Source: Acidimicrobiales bacterium
GTDB lineage: Bacteria > Actinomycetota > Acidimicrobiia > Acidimicrobiales > Acidimicrobilacustridaceae
DNA length: 7,535 nucleotides
Assembly (NCBI GenBank): GCA_023264135.1
Contig: JALQSZ010000071.1
Coordinates: 1 to 7,535 of the forward strand
Reading direction: 5' to 3'
Below, in pieces: positions 1-5,433 of this stretch; position 1 is the first letter of the stretch; every line of letters begins with the position of its first letter. Both the position numbers and the translations under genes were made by a program. The notes under the pieces are model-generated. The model was not told where the DNA came from, made no database searches, and worked only from the letters and a program-made list of their open reading frames with translations.

Positions 1-2
1 GT

Positions 3-80
3 TTGATGTCGCACAATCACGATCATGATCACGACAATGTGATTGATGTCGATAACGAACGTGCCGAGGTTGCGGCCTGA
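3..80 (+). CDS. 3' end of an unidentified protein gene, His/Asp-rich tail
   Basis: One frame is open from the left edge to a TGA at 78-80. It encodes about 25 residues, with an alternating His/Asp stretch (HNHDHDHD) followed by a short acidic end closing in ERAEVAA. The stop overlaps the ffh start (TGATG, one shared base), which is the arrangement expected of two co-transcribed, translationally coupled genes, and is the main reason to believe the frame is coding. The family cannot be told from this tail. In other actinobacteria ftsY, amt-glnB-glnD or smc can lie upstream of ffh, but nothing here identifies any of them. A His/Asp-rich tail could bind metal ions; that is only a suggestion. Confidence 0.5.
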   Translation: MMSHNHDHDHDNVIDVDNERAEVAA

Positions 81-1582
81 TGTTCGAATCCCTTTCGGAC
101 CGCTTCGAGTCCGTACTCGGAAAACTCAAGGGCAAGGGGAAGCTCTCCGAAGCCGACGTCGACGAAGCGCTGCGTGAGATTCGACTCGCGTTGCTCGAAG
201 CCGACGTCAACTTCACCGTCGTCAAGAACTTCTGTGCGCGCGTTCGCGATCGCGCAATCGGTGAAGAAGTTTCGAAGGCGCTGAATCCTGGCCAACAAAT
301 GGTCAAGATCGTCAATGACGAACTCACCGCCACACTCGGCGGCGAAACCATTCGCATCACCTACAACGCGAAACCGCCGACGGTCGTGCTTATGGCGGGT
401 TTGCAGGGTTCTGGAAAGACCACGAACTCCGCAAAATTGGCCCGATGGTTTAAGAGTCAAGGTCGCCATCCGCTTCTTGTGGGAGCCGATCTTCAGCGAC
501 CTGCTGCAGTCGAACAGTTGCGCACACTTGGTCGTCAGATTGAAGTCCCGGTCTTTTCTGAAGACTCAGACCCGGTGCAGGTCGCGAAGAATTCGCTGAC
601 AGAAGCACGGAAGACCGGACGCGACATTGTCATTGTCGATACCGCAGGTCGTTTGGCGATCGACGCGGAATTGATGGACGAAGTTCGTCGCATCTCGGAA
701 GCTGTTGATCCGGACTACACGTTCCTTGTCATCGACGCGATGACTGGTCAAGACGCGGTGAACACTGCAGAGGCCTTTCACGCAACCCTCGAACTCGACG
801 GCGTCATTCTCACGAAACTTGACGGCGACGCGCGCGGTGGTGCTGCACTAAGCGTCAAAGAAGTTGTCGGTCGACCAATCGCGTTCGCGTCGACTGGCGA
901 AAAACTTCGCGACTTCGATCTCTTTCATCCCGATCGTCTTGCGGGCCGCATCCTTGGCATGGGCGACATGCTCACGCTCATCGAAAAGGCCGAAGAGGTC
1001 TTCGAAAAAGATCAGGCCGAAGAAGCTGCGGCGCGACTTCTCGAAGGGCAGTTCACGCTCGAGGACTTCCTCGACCAGATGCAACAGTTGAAGAAGATGG
1101 GTCCGCTTTCGGGCGTGCTCGGCATGATGCCGGGTATTCCAAAAGAAGTGAAGAACGCGCAGATCGACGACCGCGAAATCGCGCGTGTCGAAGCGATCAT
1201 TCGCTCCATGACCCCGGCAGAACGCGTTGATCCCGATGTCATCGACCAATCGCGCCGAGTGCGTATCGCGAAGGGTTCGGGAACCGAACCAGCGCGGGTG
1301 GGCGAACTCATCAAGCAGTTCAAAGAGATGTCGAAGATGATGAAGCGCATGGGCGGGGCCGGAACCAAGCGGCTCAATAAGTCACGGCGCAAAGCGGCCA
1401 AGGGCAAGGCGAAAGGGCCGGGCGGACGCTCATCGGGCGGCGGTCGCGTCGCCCCAAAGGGCAAGGCCCCCTTGCGATTGCCCGATTTTGAGGCCGACCT
1501 TGGTGGTGGCCGGCCCGGCGGTGGGCTCCGCCTTCCAGGGCTTCCCGGTGGGACCGATGCGGACCCGTTCAGCCTTGGCTGA
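80..1582 (+). CDS. ffh: Signal recognition particle protein Ffh (SRP54 GTPase)
   Basis: Ffh binds signal sequences of nascent membrane and secreted proteins together with the SRP RNA. It delivers the ribosome to FtsY at the membrane by reciprocal GTP hydrolysis. The 500-residue product shows the full layout: helical N domain (about 1-95), G domain with P-loop GLQGSGKTT (107-115), DTAGR (187-191) and TKLDGDARGG (245-254), then an M domain from about 320. The M domain contains GMMPG (348-352) in the finger-loop region and the RNA-binding stretch RRVRIAKGSG (392-401) with the Met-rich KEMSKMMKRM (415-424). The last 75 or so residues are a basic, then Gly/Pro-rich, low-complexity tail with the repeated unit LRLP. 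The ATG is chosen because CGAGGT at 65-70 lies 9 nt upstream and because the product begins at the normal N-domain start. The upstream frame overlaps it by one base. No SRP RNA gene is visible next to it. Confidence 0.97.
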   Translation: MFESLSDRFESVLGKLKGKGKLSEADVDEALREIRLALLEADVNFTVVKNFCARVRDRAIGEEVSKALNPGQQMVKIVNDELTATLGGETIRITYNAKPPTVVLMAGLQGSGKTTNSAKLARWFKSQGRHPLLVGADLQRPAAVEQLRTLGRQIEVPVFSEDSDPVQVAKNSLTEARKTGRDIVIVDTAGRLAIDAELMDEVRRISEAVDPDYTFLVIDAMTGQDAVNTAEAFHATLELDGVILTKLDGDARGGAALSVKEVVGRPIAFASTGEKLRDFDLFHPDRLAGRILGMGDMLTLIEKAEEVFEKDQAEEAAARLLEGQFTLEDFLDQMQQLKKMGPLSGVLGMMPGIPKEVKNAQIDDREIARVEAIIRSMTPAERVDPDVIDQSRRVRIAKGSGTEPARVGELIKQFKEMSKMMKRMGGAGTKRLNKSRRKAAKGKAKGPGGRSSGGGRVAPKGKAPLRLPDFEADLGGGRPGGGLRLPGLPGGTDADPFSLG

Positions 1583-1600
1583 AACCTGAACTTGCCCGCA

Positions 1601-1616
1601 GACCCCTTGCGGGGTC
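1601..1616 (+). terminator. Perfect GC-rich hairpin after ffh
   Basis: GACCCC-TTGC-GGGGTC is a perfect 6-bp stem with a 4-nt loop, 18 nt past the ffh stop. No T-run follows, so it is either a U-less terminator or attenuator, or a processing/stability element between ffh and rpsP. A second small hairpin, CCGAA-GGG-TTCGG at 1641-1653, follows in the same 123-bp gap. I could not find a convincing -35/-10 pair for rpsP in this gap. TAACGT at 1658-1663 is the only hexamer resembling a -10, and it has no partner at the right distance. Confidence 0.35.
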
Positions 1617-1705
1617 ACCATTGAAGGCCGCTCAGCCGTCCCGAAGGGTTCGGCCGATAACGTTCGTAGTCCGTTCTTGCACGACCAGCAGAAGAGAGAA
1701 ACCTC

Positions 1706-1969
1706 GTGGTGAAGCTCCGCCTCATGCGGATGGGAAAGACCAAGCAGCCGACGTACCGCGTCGTTGCCGCCGATTCGCGCTCCCCGCGCAACGGCCGGTT
1801 CATTGAGATCGTGGGTCATTACAACCCGCGTACCGAGCCCTCCGAGATCACCATCGACAACGACAAGGCTGTCGCATGGCTTCAGAAGGGCGCGCAGCCC
1901 ACTGAAGTTGTCGAGAAGCTTCTGAAGATCTCTGGCGCTTGGGAGCAGTTCACCGGCGCAGCGTCGTGA
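1706..1969 (+). CDS. rpsP: 30S ribosomal protein S16
   Basis: S16 is a primary-to-secondary binding protein of the 30S subunit, needed for assembly of the 5' domain of 16S rRNA. The 87-residue product carries the family signature almost end to end: [19 protein letters not shown] (3-21), then [19 protein letters not shown] (23-41), and the [19 protein letters not shown] segment (55-73). It starts with GTG at 1706, and a second GTG follows directly at 1709. The purine-rich GAAGAGAGAA at 1691-1700 can serve as the ribosome-binding site. Some actinobacterial S16 proteins, such as the mycobacterial one, have a long C-terminal extension. This one stops at the core length seen in most bacteria. It is the first gene of the coupled rpsP-khpA-rimM-trmD set. 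Confidence 0.97.
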   Translation: MVKLRLMRMGKTKQPTYRVVAADSRSPRNGRFIEIVGHYNPRTEPSEITIDNDKAVAWLQKGAQPTEVVEKLLKISGAWEQFTGAAS

Positions 1970-2253
1970 GCGACGTCGCCGACACCGTCGACGCGTCGGA
2001 AGCAACTCCCGACTTCACCACGGCCAAAGCCGTGTTGACCTACGTCGTTCAGCAACTCGTCGAGGATCCCTCCGCCGTCGAGATCGAACTCGACGATCGC
2101 GGCCGCAAGGCTGTCCTCAACGTGCACGTTGGTCCTGGCGACATGGGTCGCGTTATCGGCAAGCGCGGACGTGTTGCGCAGTCGATTCGCACCGTCGTGC
2201 GCGCCGCCGCTGCCCGTGACGGTGGCGATGTCGAGGTCGAGTTCCTCGACTGA
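1966..2253 (+). CDS. khpA: KH-domain RNA-binding protein KhpA (YlqC family)
   Basis: This is a small single-KH-domain RNA-binding protein of 95 residues. The family sits between rpsP and rimM in many Gram-positive bacteria. In Firmicutes KhpA pairs with KhpB/Jag and affects cell elongation and division through RNA binding; whether that holds here is inference. The KH core is clear: [19 protein letters not shown] (38-56), then the GxxG loop as GKRG within [19 protein letters not shown] (62-80), and a final strand VEVEFLD. The GTG at 1966 overlaps the rpsP TGA by 4 bases (GTGA), the usual sign of coupling, and no Shine-Dalgarno is needed or seen. A longer reading from TTG at 1939 exists but would overlap rpsP by 31 bp and add nothing conserved. 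The N-terminal 15 or so residues are acidic and variable. Confidence 0.92.
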   Translation: MSDVADTVDASEATPDFTTAKAVLTYVVQQLVEDPSAVEIELDDRGRKAVLNVHVGPGDMGRVIGKRGRVAQSIRTVVRAAAARDGGDVEVEFLD

Positions 2254-2257
2254 TCCG

Positions 2258-2740
2258 GTGAACCTCCTCGAGGTCGGCCGCATCGACAAACCGCACGGCG
2301 TTCGTGGCGACGTCGTCGTTGCATTGACGACGACCGAAACCAGTCGCGTTGCTCCAGGCACGCATCTTTTCTCGGGTGATCGCGAATTTGTGATCACTGC
2401 GTCGCGCCCGCACCAACATCGATGGATCGTCACCTTCGAAGGCGTGTACGGCCGCGAAGGTGCCGAAGCGATTTCGGGTCTCGTGCTTTCGGCCGAACCG
2501 CTTGACGACGATGATCCCGATGCGTTGTGGGTGCATGAACTCGTCGGGTCGACCGTTGTGGAACCCGACGGCACCGAACGCGGGGTTGTTGTCGCAGTGC
2601 AAGACAATCCTGCAAGCGATCTTCTTGTTCTCGATTCCGAAGCGCTCGTTCCGTTGCGTTTTGTCGAAGGCCGCGATGAAGCCGGCCGATTGATCGTCGA
2701 CGTTCCCGACGGGTTATTCGAATTGCTCGACGAGGACTAG
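2258..2740 (+). CDS. rimM: Ribosome maturation factor RimM
   Basis: RimM binds S19 in the head of the 30S precursor and helps 16S rRNA processing. From the GTG at 2258 the product is 160 residues. The N-terminal barrel begins with the family hallmark VGRIDKPHGVRGDVVV (6-21). The C-terminal PRC-barrel spans about 88-157 (DALWVHELVGSTVV, then ALVPLRFV, ending VDVPDGLFELL). The start lies 4 nt after the khpA stop and puts the hallmark at the normal distance from the N terminus, although no Shine-Dalgarno is evident. An in-frame ATG at 2228, inside khpA, would add ten residues ([10 protein letters not shown]) and is a real alternative, with GGTGG just upstream. The length is slightly below the usual 165-180. 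trmD follows after 3 nt, matching the common rimM-trmD pairing. Confidence 0.94.
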   Translation: MNLLEVGRIDKPHGVRGDVVVALTTTETSRVAPGTHLFSGDREFVITASRPHQHRWIVTFEGVYGREGAEAISGLVLSAEPLDDDDPDALWVHELVGSTVVEPDGTERGVVVAVQDNPASDLLVLDSEALVPLRFVEGRDEAGRLIVDVPDGLFELLDED

Positions 2741-2743
2741 CTC

Positions 2744-3469
2744 GTGCGTATCGACGTCTTCACGATCTTCCCGGACATGGTCTCGGGATTCGCCGGCCAA
2801 AGTTTGCTTGGTCGAGCATCGGCAAAGGGCTTGCTCGACATCCGCGTCCACGATTTGCGCGAGCACACAACCGACGTTCATCGGACCGTTGATGACACGC
2901 CATTTGGCGGGGGAGCAGGCATGGTGCTGCGCCCGGAACCGATTTACGCCTCGGTCGAAGCGGCTGCTCCGCCCCGACCGCTGTTCCTTCTCGGTCCCGG
3001 TGGGCGTCGCCTCGATCAAGCGATGGCCCATGAACTGGCCGAGGCCGGCGGGTTCTCGATGCTGTGCGGGCGGTATGAAGGCGTCGACGATCGGGTGCGC
3101 ACCGATTTATGTGATGGCGAACTCTCGATCGGCGATTACATCCTCGGTGGCGGTGAGGTCGCCGCAATGGTGGTCCTAGAGGCCGTAGGACGTCTTGTGC
3201 CTGGAGTCATGGGGAATTCGGCCTCGGCTGGGGACGAGTCCTTTAGCGACGGTTTGCTGGAGTACCCGCAGTACACAAAGCCCGCTGACTTCCGGGGAAT
3301 GGCCGTGCCTGAGGTGCTCCGTTCAGGCGACCATGGCCGAATCGCCCGCTGGCGCCGAGCCCGAGCCCTGCGCCGAACGCTTGCCGCTCGTCCCGACCTC
3401 ATCGAGGCCCGAGGAGGGCTGACGGAGGCCGATAAGTCCCTTCTGGCCGACCCCGATCTCGAGGACTGA
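2744..3469 (+). CDS. trmD: tRNA (guanine-N1)-methyltransferase TrmD
   Basis: TrmD transfers a methyl group from S-adenosylmethionine to N1 of G37 in tRNAs reading CNN codons, preventing +1 frameshifting. The 241-residue product matches the SPOUT-class family throughout: [10 protein letters not shown] at the start, [19 protein letters not shown] (46-64), the SAM-binding trefoil knot with [12 protein letters not shown] (107-118) and [11 protein letters not shown] (128-138), then [15 protein letters not shown] (171-185) and [10 protein letters not shown] (188-197). The GTG start has GAGGA at 2732-2736, 7 nt upstream, and lies 3 nt after rimM. One oddity: by alignment from memory with E. coli TrmD (TEDSF), the catalytic Asp169 position here is Glu165 (GDESF). 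All other landmarks are present, so the enzyme is expected to be active. Confidence 0.97.
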   Translation: MRIDVFTIFPDMVSGFAGQSLLGRASAKGLLDIRVHDLREHTTDVHRTVDDTPFGGGAGMVLRPEPIYASVEAAAPPRPLFLLGPGGRRLDQAMAHELAEAGGFSMLCGRYEGVDDRVRTDLCDGELSIGDYILGGGEVAAMVVLEAVGRLVPGVMGNSASAGDESFSDGLLEYPQYTKPADFRGMAVPEVLRSGDHGRIARWRRARALRRTLAARPDLIEARGGLTEADKSLLADPDLED

Positions 3470-3488
3470 GCACGGGCCATTCGGCGCT

Positions 3489-3518
3489 TTGCCGTTGGGG
3501 GAGCGGTTCCCCTACGAT
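3489..3518 (+). promoter_or_regulatory. Candidate sigma-70-type promoter for rplS
   Basis: TTGCCG (3489-3494) and TACGAT (3513-3518) are separated by 18 nt, and each matches four of six bases of the TTGACA/TATAAT consensus. The pair begins 20 nt after the trmD stop and would start transcription around 3525, leaving a leader of roughly 75-80 nt before rplS. Read-through from the trmD operon is also possible. The -35/-10 spacer contains the small inverted repeat GGGGA-TCCCC (3498-3502 with 3508-3512). Confidence 0.4.
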
Positions 3519-3581
3519 GACCACTCCCTCGGGCAACCGCTTCTGGTCCCGATTTCGTTTCTTGTCCCGCCATTCGGCGGG
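3501..3581 (+). promoter_or_regulatory. Foldable leader upstream of rplS (possible L19 leader)
   Basis: Two stems can be drawn between trmD and rplS. AGCGGTT (3502-3508) pairs with AACCGCT (3535-3541), and CCC/GGG (3509-3511 with 3531-3533) extends it past one bulged C. Further on, CCCGCC-ATTC-GGCGGG (3566-3581) is a perfect 6-bp hairpin ending 21 nt before the start codon. The first stem competes with the GGGGA/TCCCC hairpin at 3498-3512. If transcription starts near 3525 only the second hairpin lies in that RNA, and the first stem would matter only in read-through transcripts. L19 leaders are known from some other bacterial groups; a match to any of them is not shown here. Confidence 0.3.
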
Positions 3582-3602
3582 CATTGCAGCCAGGACACTT
3601 CA

Positions 3603-3947
3603 ATGAACGCCATCGATCTGATCGACGCCCAGAGCCTCCGCGACGACGTACCTGAGTTCGCCCCCGGCGACACCCTCAAGGTGCACGTTCGCGTTGTCGA
3701 AGGAAACCGTGAGCGCGTGCAGGTGTTCCAAGGCGCAGTCATCCGTCGTCAGGGCGGTGGCCTTCAAGAAACCTTCACCGTTCGTAAGGTCAGCTTCGGT
3801 GTTGGTGTCGAACGAACCTTCCCGGTGCATTCCCCAATCGTGTCCAAGATCGAAGTTGTGACTCGTGGTGATGTCCGACGCGCCAAGCTCTACTACTTGC
3901 GTGACCGCGTTGGTAAGGCCGCCAAGATCAAGGAAAAGCGCGACTGA
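3603..3947 (+). CDS. rplS: 50S ribosomal protein L19
   Basis: L19 sits at the 30S-50S interface and forms intersubunit bridges. The 114-residue product is the standard family length. It contains [20 protein letters not shown] (19-38), [20 protein letters not shown] (41-60), [18 protein letters not shown] (61-78) and the end [19 protein letters not shown] (92-110), all essentially consensus. The ATG at 3603 has AGGA (3592-3595) 7 nt upstream. It is preceded by its own candidate promoter and leader rather than being coupled to trmD. It is followed by strong hairpins, one of which includes the stop codon. Confidence 0.98.
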   Translation: MNAIDLIDAQSLRDDVPEFAPGDTLKVHVRVVEGNRERVQVFQGAVIRRQGGGLQETFTVRKVSFGVGVERTFPVHSPIVSKIEVVTRGDVRRAKLYYLRDRVGKAAKIKEKRD

Positions 3948-3990
3948 AAGTCGCGTTGTTGCCGACAGTTGGTCGGCCCCAACTTTTCTT
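3939..3990 (+). terminator. Tandem hairpins and T-rich tract after rplS
   Basis: CGCGACT (3939-3945) pairs with AGTCGCG (3949-3955) around a 3-nt loop, so the rplS stop TGA (3945-3947) straddles stem and loop. Next, GCCGAC (3961-3966) pairs with GTCGGC (3972-3977) around AGTTG, followed by CCCAAC and the T-rich TTTTCTT (3984-3990). The second hairpin plus T-rich tract looks like an intrinsic terminator, though the T-tract lies 6 nt past the stem, farther than in the classical design. Confidence 0.5.
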
Positions 3991-4025
3991 GACACCAATC
4001 GTTGTCGTTGCGGTGTCAGGTCAAG
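3988..4025 (+). other. Third inverted repeat, ahead of the DUF2469 gene
   Basis: TGACACC (3990-3996) and GGTGTCA (4012-4018) form a perfect 7-bp inverted repeat with a 15-nt loop. An overlapping alternative pairs CTTGAC (3988-3993) with GTCAAG (4020-4025). It lies between the rplS terminator and the DUF2469 start, so it could be a regulator-binding site, part of the leader of the DUF2469 transcript, or a further terminator element. It also contains TTGACA at 3989-3994, but no -10 follows at the proper spacing. Confidence 0.3.
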
Positions 4026-4047
4026 TCGCTGTTGAGCGGAGCTGCGT

Positions 4048-4350
4048 GTGAGTTCAGAGGATCTCGAAGAATACGAGTCCGACGTCGAGTTGCAGCTTTA
4101 TCGCGAATACAAAGATGTCTGCCCGATGTTCCGCTTTGTTGTCGAAACAGAGCGTCGCTTCTATTTGGCCAATGAGGTCAACCAAAGCGTGGTGAACGAA
4201 AACGGTCGCACCCGCGTCGAGATCGAATTGCGCGACGCGTGGGTCTGGGACATGTACCGGCAGAATCGCTTTGTCTCTCACGTCCGAGTGGTCACGTTCA
4301 AGGACGTCAACATCGAAGAGTTGCCTCGCGAAGAGCTGCAACTCCCGTGA
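4048..4350 (+). CDS. DUF2469 protein of unknown function (actinobacterial)
   Basis: This is a 100-residue protein of the DUF2469 family, known to me as an actinobacterial marker (Rv2901c in Mycobacterium tuberculosis) with no established function. Conserved features are the acidic start SSEDLEEYESDVELQLYREY (2-21), FRFVVETERRFYLAN (28-42), the Trp-rich LRDAWVWDMYR (61-71), and FVSHVRVVTFKDVNIEEL (75-92), which closely follows the family end. It has no signal peptide or membrane segment, so it should be cytosolic. GTG at 4048 has GGAG (4038-4041) 6 nt upstream and gives the expected N terminus. Its usual neighbours lepB and rnhB are absent between it and rplS. The yraN gene follows after 13 nt, so the two are probably co-transcribed. 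Confidence 0.93.
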   Translation: MSSEDLEEYESDVELQLYREYKDVCPMFRFVVETERRFYLANEVNQSVVNENGRTRVEIELRDAWVWDMYRQNRFVSHVRVVTFKDVNIEELPREELQLP

Positions 4351-4363
4351 TGGTGCGAGTCGG

Positions 4364-4708
4364 TTGACCGCCGGTCGTCGGGCCCTCGGGTCCTACGGCG
4401 AAAACCTGGCAGCGCGGTGGTATCAACAACGCGGCTACGTCGTTGTTGATCGCAATTGGCGATGTCGTGAAGGTGAGATCGATCTCGTGCTTCTTCGCGG
4501 CCGGATCATCGTCTTTTGCGAGGTCAAGACGCGCTCAAGTGATGCCTACGGTTCGCCCGCCTCGGCCGTGACATCGACAAAGCAGGCTCGGCTGCGCAAG
4601 TTGGGACTGCGCTGGATCGACGCGCACGACGTGCGTCCGGGTGGTCTTCGATTCGACGTTGCGTGTGTGATCGGTCGCGACGTGAACGTGATCGAGTCCG
4701 CGTTTTAG
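4364..4708 (+). CDS. yraN: YraN/UPF0102 family predicted endonuclease
   Basis: This is a 114-residue protein of the UPF0102 (YraN) family, whose fold is that of PD-(D/E)xK nucleases. Its substrate and role are not established. The N-terminal RRALGSYGENLAARWYQQRG (5-24) is typical. The likely active-site residues are visible in GEIDLVLL (37-44, with Asp40) and FCEVKTRSS (51-59, with Glu53 and Lys55), followed by RFDVACV (96-102). The start is taken as TTG at 4364. It is the only acceptable start codon in frame between the DUF2469 stop and the conserved RRALG, and it gives the normal family length. Reading from the ATG at 4271 would overlap DUF2469 by 80 bp and add non-conserved sequence. Elsewhere the family is often followed by comM and dprA; here a convergent regulator gene follows instead. 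Confidence 0.9.
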   Translation: MTAGRRALGSYGENLAARWYQQRGYVVVDRNWRCREGEIDLVLLRGRIIVFCEVKTRSSDAYGSPASAVTSTKQARLRKLGLRWIDAHDVRPGGLRFDVACVIGRDVNVIESAF

Positions 4709-4726
4709 ACCGTTTGGCGTTGTGTT

Positions 4727-4742
4727 GTAACCAGTGGGTTAC
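4727..4742. terminator. Inverted repeat between convergent yraN and tetR genes
   Basis: GTAACC-AGTG-GGTTAC is a perfect 6-bp stem with a 4-nt loop. It starts 19 nt after the yraN stop and includes the TetR gene's stop codon (4739-4741, minus strand). Being symmetric between converging genes, it could end transcription in both directions, but neither strand shows a T-run. Confidence 0.3.
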
Positions 4743-5374
4743 GGGCGAAGCATTTTGAGGATTGCGGAATACAACGCTTCGACACATTCGTCGGGCGAGA
4801 ACTCTTCAAGGAGCATTCCCAATGGCCAGTGATTGAGCATCGAATTCAGTACTGGCGCGAGCAATGGGTCGGCGTTTTCAAGTTCTGGTGCAAGCCAAAT
4901 GTTGATTTGGTTGCGGAGGTGGTCGCCTCGAAGTTGGAAGACCGTTTGTTGGAGTTCAGATGGTTTGTCATCTGATTCCACCCATTGCGCGATCCGGCCC
5001 GCAATCACCGTGATTTCCACACGAAGTTTGAGAAGTTCACGAAGTCGAAACTCGGTTGATCCTTCGGGAGGAAAAAGCGATACGCAGTGAGCAACTCTCG
5101 GGAAAATCTCCACGGCCGCGGCGGTGTACATCGCCTCACGGTCGGGGAAGTAGCGGAAGACCGTTCGCTCAGAAACGCCAGCTCGCTCGGCGATCTGCGC
5201 AACGGTTGGATACTGGCGTTCGTTGACAAGTTCGATCAGCGCTTCGACGACTGCTGCTCGTCCTCGCTCCGTTCGCATGCGACGCCCGTCGCTGAGAGCG
5301 TCGGCAGCTTCGGCGTCTCGTTCCGCGAGGAGCGAAAGAAATCGATCAAAAATCTGGTTTGGATCCCCGGCCAT
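4739..5374 (-). CDS. TetR-family transcriptional repressor
   Basis: This is a 211-residue TetR-type regulator. The DNA-binding domain lies at about 36-85: a first helix ERGRAAVVEALIELV, then the helix-turn-helix PTVAQIAERAGVSERTVFRYF (56-76, with the hallmark Thr-Val-Phe-Arg-Tyr-Phe recognition end) and DREAMYTAA. The rest is a helical ligand and dimer domain with no recognisable ligand signature. About 32 residues precede the domain, more than usual. Met33 (codon near 5278) is an alternative start, but the first ATG fits a -10-like TAGCGT six bases upstream. The gene is divergent from the DsbA-family gene across 59 bp, the classical placement for a repressor controlling itself and its neighbour. 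That target assignment is inference. Confidence 0.92.
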   Translation of the reverse strand: MAGDPNQIFDRFLSLLAERDAEAADALSDGRRMRTERGRAAVVEALIELVNERQYPTVAQIAERAGVSERTVFRYFPDREAMYTAAAVEIFPRVAHCVSLFPPEGSTEFRLRELLKLRVEITVIAGRIAQWVESDDKPSELQQTVFQLRGDHLRNQINIWLAPELENADPLLAPVLNSMLNHWPLGMLLEEFSPDECVEALYSAILKMLRP

Positions 5375-5433
5375 GAGCCGACGCTAGCGCTTCGACCTGT
5401 CCATACTGTGAACGAAGGCCGTATCGTGGTGCC
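5375..5433. promoter_or_regulatory. Divergent promoter/operator region, tetR and DsbA-family genes
   Basis: This 59-bp gap must hold both promoters. On the plus strand TATCGT (5422-5427) ends 6 nt before the ATG at 5434. On the minus strand TAGCGT (complement of 5381-5386) also ends 6 nt before its ATG. Both fit the TAnnnT -10 pattern and would place transcription starts at or next to the start codons, meaning leaderless messages. No good -35 is seen for either. Candidate operator elements are the 8-bp palindrome CGCTAGCG (5382-5389), which covers the tetR -10, and the arms CTTCG (5390-5394) and CGAAG (5413-5417), which frame the centre of the gap. Confidence 0.35.

Noticed and set aside
29..469. 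Minus-strand open frame of 146 codons opposite the 5' part of ffh
   Set aside because: It lies wholly antisense to a certain gene (apart from its end in the upstream tail), its composition is the mirror of ffh codons, and it shows no recognisable domain. Similar antisense frames at 1012-1464, 1430-2005, 1882-2607 and 3600-3998 are rejected for the same reason.
1583..1705. SRP RNA or another small RNA gene between ffh and rpsP
   Set aside because: Only two short hairpins are present; no long rod-like pairing or SRP RNA GGAA tetraloop helix could be traced.
1939..1965. Upstream TTG start for khpA
   Set aside because: It would overlap rpsP by 31 bp and add non-conserved residues, while the GTG at 1966 forms the typical 4-bp overlap with the rpsP stop.
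3989..3994. Perfect TTGACA as a promoter for the DUF2469 gene
   Set aside because: No TAnnnT-like hexamer occurs 16-19 bases downstream, and the hexamer is part of an inverted repeat that explains it as well.
4271..4363. ATG at 4271 as the yraN start
   Set aside because: The added 31 residues come from another frame of the DUF2469 gene and resemble nothing in the family; the TTG at 4364 gives the standard length.
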